From Salininema proteolyticum (GTDB taxonomy: Bacteria; Actinomycetota; Actinomycetes; Mycobacteriales; Micromonosporaceae), in the NCBI RefSeq assembly GCF_042685645.1, contig NZ_JBHUNX010000001.1, positions 310,001 to 374,000 on the forward strand: a DNA stretch of 64,000 nucleotides, given 5' to 3'. This document shows, one piece after another, positions 7,762 to 15,461 of the stretch; the stretch's first letter is position 1, and each line of letters opens with the position of its first letter. The notes beneath the pieces are model-generated. The model saw only the letters and a program-made list of their open reading frames with translations, ran no database searches and was not told the DNA's origin. A program made the translations under genes and the position numbers.

Positions 7762-9375
7762 ATGGCCAAAGAACTCTCATTCTCCGACCACGCGCGGAAG
7801 CACCTTCTCCAGGGCGTCGACGAGCTCGCCGACACCGTCAAGGTCACCCTTGGACCCAAGGGCCGCAACGTCGTCATCGAGAAGAGCTTCGGTTCCCCGG
7901 TGATCACCAACGACGGCGTGACCATCGCCAAGGAGATCGAGCTGGAGAACCCCGAGACCAACCTGGGCTCCCAGCTGGTCAAGGAAGTCGCCACCAAGAC
8001 CAACGACGTCGCCGGCGACGGAACCACGACCGCCACCGTCCTCGCTCAGAGCATGGCCCACGTCGGCGTCAAGGCCGTCACCGCCGGGGGCAACCCGATC
8101 GCCATCCGCCGCGGGATCGACAAGGCCGCGACCGCCGTCTCCGACGCGCTGCTGTCCAAGGCCATCGAGATCAACGGCCACGAGCACATCCAGCAGGCCG
8201 CCGCGATCAGCGCCCAGGACGACACCATCGGCGAGCTGATCGCCAACGCGATGGACACCGTCGGCACCGAGGGCGTCATCTCGATCGAGGACGGCTCCTC
8301 GCTGGAGACCGAGCTCGAGGTCACCGAGGGCATGCAGTTCGACAAGGGGTACATCTCCCCGAACTTCATCACCGACCAGGAGTCCCGCAAGGTCGAGTAC
8401 GAGGACCCCTACATCCTCGTCACCAACGCGAAGGTCTCCGTCATCGAGGACCTCCTCCCGATCCTGGAGAAGGTCGTCAACGAGTCCAAGCCGCTGGTCA
8501 TCATCGCCGAGGACGTCGAGGGCCAGGCCCTGGCGACCCTCTCGGTGAACGCCCTGCGCGGCACCGTCAAGGTCGCCGCCGTCAAGGCCCCGGCCTTCGG
8601 CGACCGCCGCAAGGCCATGCTCGGCGACATCGCCGCGCTCACCGGCGCCGAGGTCGTCTCCTCCGAGGTCGGCCTCGACCTCAAGCAGGTCGAGCTGTCG
8701 CAGCTGGGCTCCGCCCGCCGCGTCACCATCACCAAGGACGAGACGACGATCGTCGACGGAGCCGGCGAGAAGGCCGCCGTGGACGCGCGCGTCGAGCAGA
8801 TCAAGGTGCAGATCCAGCAGACCGACTCCTCGTGGGACCGCGAGAAGCTCGAGGAGCGTCTGGCGAAGCTGGCCGGCGGCGTGGCCGTCATCAAGGTCGG
8901 CGGCGCCACCGAGGTCGAGCAGAAGGAGCGCAAGCACCGCATCGAGGACGCGGTCAACGCGACCAAGGCCGCGGCCGAGGAGGGCATCATCGCCGGCGGC
9001 GGAGCCGCCCTGCTGCACGCCCTTCCGGCGCTCGAGGACGTCAAGGCCGAGGACTCCGACGAGAAGCTCGGCGTGGACATCGTCCGCGACGCCCTGTTCG
9101 AGCCGGTCCGCCGCATCGCCCTCAACGCGGGCGAGAAGGGCGACGTCGTGGCCGCCAAGGTCGCCGAGCTCGGCGACCGCGAGGGCTTCAACGCCGCCAC
9201 CGGCGAGTACGGCGACCTGGTCGCCCAGGGCGTCATCGACCCGGTGAAGGTCACGCGCAACGCGCTGCTGAACGCCGCCTCGATCGTCGGCATGCTGCTG
9301 ACCACCGAGGTCACGGTCGTCGACAAGCCCGAGGAAGAGGAAGAGGACGCGCACGGCCACGGCCACGCGCACTAG
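7762..9375 (+). CDS. groEL: Chaperonin GroEL (GroEL1-like, His-rich tail)
   Basis: This 537-residue 60-kDa chaperonin folds proteins in an ATP-driven double ring. Diagnostic segments are VTLGPKGRNVV, the ATP loop DGTTTATVL (about 85-93) and AAVEEG-type AAAEEGIIAGGGAAL (about 408-422). The C-terminus has a Glu run followed by AHGHGHAH instead of the GGM repeats of single-copy GroEL. This is typical of the groES-linked GroEL1 of actinobacteria, which usually carry a second GroEL elsewhere. RBS AAGGAAAGAG precedes the ATG. Confidence 0.98.
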   Translation: MAKELSFSDHARKHLLQGVDELADTVKVTLGPKGRNVVIEKSFGSPVITNDGVTIAKEIELENPETNLGSQLVKEVATKTNDVAGDGTTTATVLAQSMAHVGVKAVTAGGNPIAIRRGIDKAATAVSDALLSKAIEINGHEHIQQAAAISAQDDTIGELIANAMDTVGTEGVISIEDGSSLETELEVTEGMQFDKGYISPNFITDQESRKVEYEDPYILVTNAKVSVIEDLLPILEKVVNESKPLVIIAEDVEGQALATLSVNALRGTVKVAAVKAPAFGDRRKAMLGDIAALTGAEVVSSEVGLDLKQVELSQLGSARRVTITKDETTIVDGAGEKAAVDARVEQIKVQIQQTDSSWDREKLEERLAKLAGGVAVIKVGGATEVEQKERKHRIEDAVNATKAAAEEGIIAGGGAALLHALPALEDVKAEDSDEKLGVDIVRDALFEPVRRIALNAGEKGDVVAAKVAELGDREGFNAATGEYGDLVAQGVIDPVKVTRNALLNAASIVGMLLTTEVTVVDKPEEEEEDAHGHGHAH

Positions 9376-9397
9376 CGCCTTTCCCTCTCGCAGAGCG

Positions 9398-9441
9398 AGG
9401 GCCGGGGCCGCGAGGAGGATCCTCCTCGCGGCCCCGGCCCT
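9398..9441 (+). terminator. groESL terminator, 44-nt perfect palindrome
   Basis: A perfect inverted repeat of 22 bp per arm is centred between 9419 and 9420 and runs into TTTCC. It lies 23 nt after the groEL stop. It would work on both strands, serving the small minus-strand ORF as well. Confidence 0.9.
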
Positions 9442-9453
9442 TTCCGTTCCGCG

Positions 9454-9585
9454 TCAGGCGCGGTAGATTTCCCGGCCGCAGAAGCAGTCGTCATCGCTGC
9501 CGGTCTCGCCCTCGTCGAGGCGGACGACGAACTTGTAGGCGGCGTCCTCCGTCGGTGACGAGGCGATCATTTGTACGCATCTCAT
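9454..9585 (-). CDS. Small ORF of 43 (or 38) residues with coding-like codon use
   Basis: An ATG at 9585 (or in-frame ATG at 9570) opens a frame ending at 9454. From the second Met onward almost every third codon position is G or C, as in true genes here. The product is acidic and ends with a CFCGREIYRA segment (two Cys spaced CxC). I do not recognise the family. It could be a small cytosolic protein or, less likely, a peptide precursor. It is convergent with groEL and shares its palindromic terminator. Confidence 0.45.
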   Translation of the reverse strand: MRCVQMIASSPTEDAAYKFVVRLDEGETGSDDDCFCGREIYRA

Positions 9586-9707
9586 GGATTCATCATGCGT
9601 TCTTCATGTGACGCAGAGAATTTCGTGCGCCGTTCGCCTGCGGGACAGCCCGCGGCAAGGAGCGCGGCCTAATCTCCGTCTTGACCCACGAGACAGGAGA
9701 GAATCCC

Positions 9708-10994
9708 ATGCGCGACAAGTCCCCCGGCGGCTCGGCCGTGAGCCGGCGCGGCTTCCTGACCACCGTCACCGGCGCCGCCCTCGCGACGACCGGCGTCATG
9801 ACCCTGACCGGCCGGAAAGCCCACGCCGCCCCCTCCGCCGAGCCCGCCGCCCGCCTCGACGTCATCTCCGACGTGCAGGGCGACCTGGCCGACTTCCGCA
9901 CCACCCTCGACCACCTGAGCGGTCTCGGCACCGCCGACGCGCTGGTCGTCAACGGCGACCTCGTCCCCAACGGCTACGAGTCCCAGTACGAGGCCTACTT
10001 CGCGGCTCTGGACTCCCGCCCGCACCCCGACCGCGTCATCTCCGTGTTCGGCAACCACGAGCAGTACAACGACGACCCCTTCGACACCCAGGTGCGGCGG
10101 TTCCTCGACTGGACCGGGATGCCCGACGTCTACAGCGAACAAGTCGTGGGCGGCATCCCCGTGCTGCCCATCGGCACCACGCGGCCGCGCGAGTCCAACG
10201 GCGGCCGGTTCGTCACCATGGGGGAGGCCCAGCTCGGCTGGCTCGAGTCCCGCCTGAACCACTACTCCGGCACCGGCAAGCCCGTCTTCATCTGCTCCCA
10301 CCACGTCCTGCCCGGCACCGTCTCCGGCTCGGTGGGAGAGGACCGGGCCTCGTTCTACGACCAGGACTTCATCGACGAGACCGAGCTGCTGACCGTACTC
10401 GGCGCGCACCCCAACGTCGTGTTCTTCTCCGGGCACACGCACTGGGACCTCAACCGCGACGACTGGGCGGCCAAGAAGATCGTCGACGGAGGGGACCCCC
10501 GCGGCTTCACCGTCGTCAACACCGGCTTCGTGCAGACCCTCTACGGCCCCGACGGCAACGGCGGCGAGGTCGGCCTGGACGGTGGTGCGGCCCAGGGGCT
10601 GAGGGTGGAGGTCGACGCCGACGGCTCCGTCCTGGTCCAGGCCCGCGACCTCAAGGAGGACGGACTCATCAAGACCCTCGCCATTCCCGCGCCCGGCACC
10701 GGGGTGGAGGCTCCGCAGTGGGAGCACCGTGTGGGCTACGAGGCGGGCGACGTGGTCCGCTACGAGGGCGCGCTGTGGACGGCGCGCTGGTGGAACCGCA
10801 ATGAGAAGCCCCGCGACAAGTCCGGGAACGCCTGGGTGCTGCTCGGCGAGGGCGCCGCGCCGGCCTGGGACCCCGACCGGGTCTACCAGGGCGGCGACGT
10901 GGTCGTCGCGGACAACGTCCGCTGGATCGCCCGGCACTGGAACGAGGGCGAGGCCCCCGGTGCAACACGGGCGTGGGCCGCGATCTCGGTTTGA
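9708..10994 (+). CDS. Tat-exported metallophosphoesterase with two chitin-binding-type modules
   Basis: The 428 residues begin with a twin-arginine signal (SRRGFLTT with a hydrophobic stretch ending near AHAA, about residue 40). The calcineurin-like fold shows NGDLVPNG, FGNHEQ, CSHHV and SGHTHWD, the metal ligands of the family. After about residue 335 come two repeats of the W-x5-Y-xxGD-x-V pattern with W-x-A-x-x-W (CBM5/12, chitin-binding type 3), at roughly 340-370 and 385-420. The start was chosen at the Met after AGGAG. Extracellular phosphoester cleavage on a polymer surface is inferred; the substrate is unknown. Confidence 0.88.
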   Translation: MRDKSPGGSAVSRRGFLTTVTGAALATTGVMTLTGRKAHAAPSAEPAARLDVISDVQGDLADFRTTLDHLSGLGTADALVVNGDLVPNGYESQYEAYFAALDSRPHPDRVISVFGNHEQYNDDPFDTQVRRFLDWTGMPDVYSEQVVGGIPVLPIGTTRPRESNGGRFVTMGEAQLGWLESRLNHYSGTGKPVFICSHHVLPGTVSGSVGEDRASFYDQDFIDETELLTVLGAHPNVVFFSGHTHWDLNRDDWAAKKIVDGGDPRGFTVVNTGFVQTLYGPDGNGGEVGLDGGAAQGLRVEVDADGSVLVQARDLKEDGLIKTLAIPAPGTGVEAPQWEHRVGYEAGDVVRYEGALWTARWWNRNEKPRDKSGNAWVLLGEGAAPAWDPDRVYQGGDVVVADNVRWIARHWNEGEAPGATRAWAAISV

Positions 10995-11049
10995 GGATGG
11001 TTCTCTTCATCGGGCCGTCCGAGCGGTGCCCCGGCACCGCACGGGATCG

Positions 11050-11188
11050 GGCGGCCGACTCGGTTCGGGCAGCGCGCACCGCATTCTTCGAGCTCTCGGG
11101 CCACCGTGGGCTCTTTAGGAAGCGCGGCTAGGCGGCCGGCTCGGTCTGAGCCGCGCGCACCGTACTCTTCATTCCCGCGGGCCGTCGG
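11050..11188. repeat. Two imperfect 57-bp direct repeats in a non-coding spacer
   Basis: Segments 11050-11106 and 11131-11188 share GGCGGCCGxCTCGGT, GCGCGCACCG, CTCTTC/TTCTTC and CGGGCC blocks in the same order. A partial third relative (CTTCATCGGGCCGTCCGAGCGG) lies near 11005-11028. They fill most of the 229-nt gap between two convergent genes. This looks like a small REP-type family rather than coding sequence. Confidence 0.6.
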
Positions 11189-11223
11189 AGCGGGGATTCC
11201 GGCGGACCTTCCCCGCCGGGAGG

Positions 11224-11481
11224 TCAGCCCTTCCGCAGGGCCCGCAGGCCCCGGAACCCGATGACCCCGATGGCGGTGCCGAGGAGGAACGACGTGACCG
11301 CCAAGACCAGGTGCACCCAGAAGTACGGCGTCGGGTCGCCCGCCGAGTCGAACGCCAGTCCGGAGGCGTCCTCGGTCAGGTTCACCGTGAAGGTGATCCA
11401 CAGGTACCAGCTGAAGGCGCCGAAAAGCAGCAGGAACCAGGAGATGCCGCGCCCCATGACGAGGCCCTTGCGTTCGCTCAT
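11224..11481 (-). CDS. SCO4848-type small membrane protein
   Basis: This 85-residue protein has two membrane helices (about 12-31 and 52-76) separated by an extracytoplasmic loop with an aromatic/proline patch (TPYFWVH). The pattern GxSWFLxxFGxxSWxxW at the start and GTAIGVIGFRGLRAL at the end match the actinobacterial SCO4848 family, which has no established function. The start is the Met of MSERKG, since the upstream extension runs into the kynA promoter. Confidence 0.8.
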   Translation of the reverse strand: MSERKGLVMGRGISWFLLLFGAFSWYLWITFTVNLTEDASGLAFDSAGDPTPYFWVHLVLAVTSFLLGTAIGVIGFRGLRALRKG

Positions 11482-11584
11482 GGCCCCATACTCGCAACCG
11501 GTCCGCGGGCGCGGGACCCGCCCCGCGGTCATTGTGCACTCGCGTTCCCGTCAGATGGGACGACGGTAACGGTTCGATAACGTG

Positions 11585-11598
11585 TATAACTAAGACTA
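11585..11598 (+). promoter_or_regulatory. Probable leaderless promoter of kynA
   Basis: A TATAAC -10 element at 11585-11590 ends only 7 nt before the kynA ATG, and there is no Shine-Dalgarno sequence between them. A transcript starting at or next to the ATG would be leaderless. The -35 region (GACGGT, about 11562) is weak. Confidence 0.55.
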
Positions 11599-12380
11599 TG
11601 ACCGACCTTGAAAAGCCGCTCACCTACGGCTCCTACCTGGCGCTGGACGAGATCCTCTCGGCACAGCGGCCCCGCAGCGACGAGCACGACGAGCTGCTGT
11701 TCATCACCATCCACCAGGTGTACGAACTGTGGTTCCAGCAGCTGCTCCACGAGCTGGCCGAGGCCGGGCGCCGCATGGACGCCGGCGACACCCACCACGT
11801 CCTGCGCATCCTGCGCCGCAGCCTGGAGATCCTCAAGGTCGCCGTCACTCAGATCGACGTCCTCGAGACGATGACGCCCACGCAGTTCAACAGCTTCCGC
11901 TCCCGCCTGGACTCCTCCTCGGGCTTCCAGTCGGCGCAGTTCCGCGAGCTCGAGGCCATGCTGGGCCGCCGCGACCGCAAGGTCCTCGACTTCTACCCGA
12001 AGGGCGGGGGCGAGTACGAGCGCCTCGACGCGGCGCTGACCTCCCCGGGCCTGTGGGACCACTTCCTCACCTACCTCTCCGTCTCCGGCTACGACGTGCC
12101 GACCGACCGCGACGTCACCGTGCCCGTCGAGCCCGACGCCAAGGTCCAGGACGCGCTCTACGCCGTCTACCAGGACGACGGCGGGCCGAGCCTGGTCACC
12201 GAGCAGCTGGTCGACCTGGACGAGGGCTTCCAGGAGTGGCGCTACCGCCACGTCATGATGGTCATGCGCACCATCGGCGACAAGACCGGGACCGGCGGTT
12301 CCTCGGGGGTCGACTACCTGCGCTCGACGACGTTCCGCCCGTCGTTCCCGGACCTCTGGGCCGCCAGGAGCCGGCTGTGA
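11598..12380 (+). CDS. kynA: Tryptophan 2,3-dioxygenase
   Basis: This haem enzyme opens the indole ring of L-Trp with O2 to give N-formylkynurenine, the first step of the kynurenine pathway. The 260 residues carry LTYGSYLALDEIL, the haem-ligand region IHQVYELWFQQLLHEL, the active-site PTQFNSFRSRLDSSSGFQSAQFR segment (split here at about residues 94-116) and the terminal TGGSSGVDYLRST. The ATG at 11598 gives the standard family length. kynU overlaps it by 4 nt. No formamidase gene is next to it. Confidence 0.96.
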   Translation: MTDLEKPLTYGSYLALDEILSAQRPRSDEHDELLFITIHQVYELWFQQLLHELAEAGRRMDAGDTHHVLRILRRSLEILKVAVTQIDVLETMTPTQFNSFRSRLDSSSGFQSAQFRELEAMLGRRDRKVLDFYPKGGGEYERLDAALTSPGLWDHFLTYLSVSGYDVPTDRDVTVPVEPDAKVQDALYAVYQDDGGPSLVTEQLVDLDEGFQEWRYRHVMMVMRTIGDKTGTGGSSGVDYLRSTTFRPSFPDLWAARSRL

Positions 12381-13567
12381 TCGACGCCGCCGCCCTGGCC
12401 CGCCACTACACGCGGTTCGGGGTGGCCGACCGTCTCCTGCTCACCGGCCACTCGCACCAGGCCTGGCCGGACGTCTCCCGCGAGGCCGTCCTGGCCGCCT
12501 GGGACGACGCCGCCCGGCACGTCGACGAGAAGTGGGACGCCGCCTTCGCCCGCGCCGAGCGGGCGCGCGGGCACCTGCGCGTGTGGCTGGACGATCCGGG
12601 CGGCGAGTTCGCCTTCGGCGCCAACACCCGCGAGCTACTGGCCCGCCTTCTGTCCGCTGTGGACCTGGAGGCCCGTCCGCACGTGGTCACGACCGACACC
12701 GAGTTCCACTCGGCGGCCCGCCAGTTCGACCGCCTGGCCGAGACCCGCACCGAGGTCTCCGTCGTTCCCGCCCAGCCGGTGGGGACGCTGGCCGAGCGCC
12801 TGGCCGAGGCCTGCCGCCCGGACACGGCGCTGGTCTACGCCTCGACGGTGCTCTTCAAGACCTCGCAGCGCGTTCCGCACCTCGACCGCCTCCTGGCCGG
12901 CGCCCGCGAGAAGGGCGCGGAGGTCCTCCTCGACGCCTACCACCACATCGGACCGGTCCGCTTCTCCGTCGGCGGGCTCGGCGTGGAGGAAGCCTGGATC
13001 ACCGGCGGCGGCTATAAGTACCTCCAATGGGGAGAGGGCGTTTGCTACCTGCGACTCCCCGCGCACTCCGACGAGTTCCGGCCGGTGGACACGGGCTGGT
13101 ACGCGACCTTCGGTGACCTCGCGGGGGAGCAGGACTCCGAGCGCGTGCCCTACGCCGACGGCGCGGCGCGCTGGGCCGGGTCGACCTACGACCCCACCTC
13201 CCACTACCGGGCGGCCGCCGTGGGGGACTTCTTCGCGGAGCAGGGGCTGACGCCCGAGGCGCTGGCGGAGAACTACCGGCGCCAGACCGGGCTGCTGATG
13301 GACTCCTTCGACGCCCTCGGGCTGCCCGACGACGTCGTGACGCGCGACCGGAGCCTGACCCCGGACCTGGTCGGGGGCTTTCTGGCCCTGGAGTCGCCCG
13401 TCGCGGAGAGGCTCCGGAACGGGCTCGCCGACAGGGGCGTCCTCACCGACTCGCGGGGCCGGTGGCTGCGGTTCGGGCCGGCGCCCTACCTGACCGACGA
13501 CCAGTTGGAGAGGGCCGTGGCGGCGCTGGGGGAGGTGGCCGCCCAGGCGATCGCCTCCCATCGGTGA
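12377..13567 (+). CDS. kynU: Kynureninase (PLP-dependent, aminotransferase class V fold)
   Basis: The enzyme cleaves kynurenine to anthranilate and alanine. The 396 residues show the class V fold with the cofactor aspartate in LLDAYHHIGPV (about 190) and the PLP lysine in TGGGYKYLQWGEG (about 214). The GTG start overlaps the kynA stop (GTGA), so the two form a translationally coupled tryptophan-degradation operon. The N-terminus TRFGVADRLLLTGHSHQAWP is typical of bacterial KynU-like proteins, which are shorter than eukaryotic ones. Confidence 0.88.
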   Translation: MIDAAALARHYTRFGVADRLLLTGHSHQAWPDVSREAVLAAWDDAARHVDEKWDAAFARAERARGHLRVWLDDPGGEFAFGANTRELLARLLSAVDLEARPHVVTTDTEFHSAARQFDRLAETRTEVSVVPAQPVGTLAERLAEACRPDTALVYASTVLFKTSQRVPHLDRLLAGAREKGAEVLLDAYHHIGPVRFSVGGLGVEEAWITGGGYKYLQWGEGVCYLRLPAHSDEFRPVDTGWYATFGDLAGEQDSERVPYADGAARWAGSTYDPTSHYRAAAVGDFFAEQGLTPEALAENYRRQTGLLMDSFDALGLPDDVVTRDRSLTPDLVGGFLALESPVAERLRNGLADRGVLTDSRGRWLRFGPAPYLTDDQLERAVAALGEVAAQAIASHR

Positions 13568-13572
13568 CGGCT

Positions 13573-13620
13573 TGTGTCCCGGCACGCCGTCTCCGTCCTT
13601 TCGCGCGGCCGGAACGTCCG
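13573..13620. repeat. Partial copy of the intergenic repeat found at 16.4 kb
   Basis: This stretch just past kynU matches 16372-16418 closely (TGTCCCxGCxCGCCGTCTCCG and TCGCGCGG blocks, about 85% by eye). It lacks the terminal inverted repeat of the longer copy. Confidence 0.6.
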
Positions 13621-13632
13621 GCCGGGCCCGGG

Positions 13633-13902
13633 TCAGGAGCGGTTGTTGCGCTTCATCGCCACGAGGAGCGCGATTCCGGCTATCAGCGAGATCGCCGAGA
13701 TTATGATCGCCAGGGTGTAGGGGGACCCGGTGCCGGTGAGCGTCTCGGAGTGGGGAGTGGTGTTCGGCTCCAGACGGGACGTCGGGTAGTCCGAAGGGCC
13801 GGCGTCGGCGGCGAACGCCGCACCGGGCAGGAGGACCGCTGCGACCACTGCGGAGGGGATCGGGGCGATCCGCCGCAGACGTCGAGAGGTGGTCGGTCTC
13901 AT
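13633..13902 (-). CDS. Small exported protein with a sortase-like C-terminal anchor
   Basis: In this 89-residue protein an N-terminal signal peptide with many Arg residues ends near AFAA (about 32). A short Ser/Thr/Pro-rich exposed region follows. The C-terminus has LTGTG, then a hydrophobic helix (about 62-82) and a basic KRNNRS tail. That order (LxxTG, helix, positive tail) is the layout of sortase substrates; LTGTG departs from classical LPxTG and from LAxTG. No sortase gene is nearby. It may instead simply be a membrane-anchored peptide. Confidence 0.6.
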   Translation of the reverse strand: MRPTTSRRLRRIAPIPSAVVAAVLLPGAAFAADAGPSDYPTSRLEPNTTPHSETLTGTGSPYTLAIIISAISLIAGIALLVAMKRNNRS

Positions 13903-14065
13903 GGTTTCCTCGACTAGGGAGAATTCGTGGCGGGACTTCCCTAATGGTAGGTGTGAACGGAATGTTTCCCCTGGCGTGTTATGGAAACGGTATAAACCGT
14001 TATAGTAATGTTTTGGTTACTCTCAGATGCAAATTCTGGGCCGCGCTCGACAGCAGGGAGCTCCC

Positions 14066-14698
14066 ATGACCGATTCTCCGATCAGGGTCCGGCCCGCCTC
14101 CGCGGGCGAGATCGACGCCGTCGCCTCCCTGTTCCGCCGGGCCGCGGCCGACGAGCCTTCGACGGCCTGGGTGCTGGGGACCCCCGATCCGACCCCGGAG
14201 CAGTTCGACGAGATATTCCCCCGCGAGATCATGGAGGACTCCCTGGAGCGCGAGGAGATCTGGGTCGCCGAGACGCCCGAGGGGCTCGGAGGCGCGGCAC
14301 TGTGGTTCACAGTGGACTCCGTCGGCGAGGTCCGCGACGAGGCCGACGACATGTGCGAGACGGCCGAGGCCCTGGGGTCCCCCGTCCTCTCGCGCCTGGC
14401 CGAGATGATGTTGCTGACCTCCGCCGCCATGCCCGAGCGCGAGCCCTACCTCTTCCTCGACCTCATCGCCGTCGACCCCGCCGTGCGCGGCAGGGGCCTG
14501 GGCACCGATCTCGTCGAGCGGCGGCTGGCGGCCGACCCGCACCTGCCGGCCTATCTGGAGGCCAGTTCCGACGCGGCGGTGAGACTCTATGAGCGCCTTG
14601 GATTCCTGGCCGACGGCGACCCGGTGGAACTGCCCGGCGGCCCGCTTCTCCACCCGATGTGGTTGGAGGGCAAGCCACCCGTGACTACCCTGGGTTAG
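14066..14698 (+). CDS. GNAT-family N-acetyltransferase
   Basis: This 210-residue acetyl-CoA-dependent acyltransferase has the core signature LDLIAVDPAVRGRGLGTDLVE (split: AVDPAVRGRGLG is the acetyl-CoA pyrophosphate loop, about residues 145-156) and the C-terminal AVRLYERLGF strand-helix. The Met at 14066 follows GGGAG; an upstream in-frame Met at 14027 lacks one. The substrate cannot be predicted. Confidence 0.88.
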   Translation: MTDSPIRVRPASAGEIDAVASLFRRAAADEPSTAWVLGTPDPTPEQFDEIFPREIMEDSLEREEIWVAETPEGLGGAALWFTVDSVGEVRDEADDMCETAEALGSPVLSRLAEMMLLTSAAMPEREPYLFLDLIAVDPAVRGRGLGTDLVERRLAADPHLPAYLEASSDAAVRLYERLGFLADGDPVELPGGPLLHPMWLEGKPPVTTLG

Positions 14699-14775
14699 TC
14701 GGCGTTGTGCGACACGCCCGTCAACCCGGCGGTCGGAGGAGGCCGGACGCCCCGGTCGGGGTCTAGTATTCTCGT

Positions 14776-15216
14776 ATGCGGCTGACTGCCTTCACCGACG
14801 TTTCCCTGCGCATCCTCCTCACCCTCGCGACCATCGAGCGCGACACCCCCACCACCCGCGAAGTGGCCGAAGCGGTGGCCGTCCCCTACACCCACGCGGC
14901 CAAAGCGGTGGCGAGACTCGGCGAGCTGGGGCTGGTGCACGCCAGGCGCGGCCGCGGGGGAGGGCTCCGGCTCACCGCCGAGGGACGGGAGGCGTCGGTC
15001 GGCTGGATCGTCCGCGAACTGGAGGGACCGGGCGACGTCGTCGGCTGTGAAGGCGACCCGCCCTGCCCGCTCAACGGCGACTGCGTCCTGAGGGGAGCCC
15101 TGGCCCGGGCCAAGGAGGCGTTCATGAGCTCCCTCGACCCGGTCACCATCGAGGGCCTGGCCGCCCCCCGAAAGGCCTCGGCGGGACGCGTTCCGCTGCA
15201 ACTGACCAGGCGCTGA
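14776..15216 (+). CDS. Rrf2-family regulator, NsrR type (iron-sulfur)
   Basis: This 146-residue winged-helix repressor begins MRLTAFTDVSLRIL and carries Cys91, Cys97 and Cys103 (C-x5-C-x5-C), the cluster ligands of nitric-oxide sensor NsrR. Asp8, the fourth ligand described for actinobacterial NsrR, is also present. No flavohaemoglobin gene is adjacent, so its main target probably lies elsewhere. It is separated by 77 nt from the preceding GNAT gene. Confidence 0.85.
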   Translation: MRLTAFTDVSLRILLTLATIERDTPTTREVAEAVAVPYTHAAKAVARLGELGLVHARRGRGGGLRLTAEGREASVGWIVRELEGPGDVVGCEGDPPCPLNGDCVLRGALARAKEAFMSSLDPVTIEGLAAPRKASAGRVPLQLTRR

Positions 15217-15267
15217 GGCCCCGGCCCCGCCTCCGCTCCGCTCTGCGGGAATTCCACGGAAATCCAC

Positions 15268-15296
15268 TTGCGCACTTCCATGCCTTGTTCTAGACT
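15268..15296 (+). promoter_or_regulatory. Candidate promoter of the leader ORF and RIO kinase
   Basis: TTGCGC (15268-15273), a 17-nt spacer and TAGACT (15291-15296) form a reasonable housekeeping promoter 43 nt before the leader ORF start. Confidence 0.45.
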
Positions 15297-15338
15297 CCCC
15301 CTTGACAAGGCAACCATCCGCCGAAGGAGGTCATAACG

Positions 15339-15461
15339 ATGACTGTCACTGCCACGACACGTAATCGACAGGCTTACGACCATTCCGGCGGATCCGCAGA
15401 GGAACTCCGCCGGGCTATCCCGAGGAGCACCTCCCGTGGGCAAGAACCCGAAGACCGCTAA
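15339..15461 (+). CDS. 40-residue leader ORF overlapping the RIO kinase start
   Basis: An ATG at 15339 is preceded by a near-ideal Shine-Dalgarno (GAAGGAGGT) and opens a 40-codon frame that stops at 15461, 26 nt inside the next gene and in a different frame. The RIO gene GTG (15436) has a weaker ribosome site, so the leader could deliver ribosomes to it by termination-reinitiation. The peptide is basic and hydrophilic with no family I know. Confidence 0.5.
   Translation: MTVTATTRNRQAYDHSGGSAEELRRAIPRSTSRGQEPEDR

Noticed and set aside
7777..9372. 531-codon minus-strand frame opposite groEL
   Set aside because: Antisense shadow caused by GC-biased third positions; groEL itself is certain.
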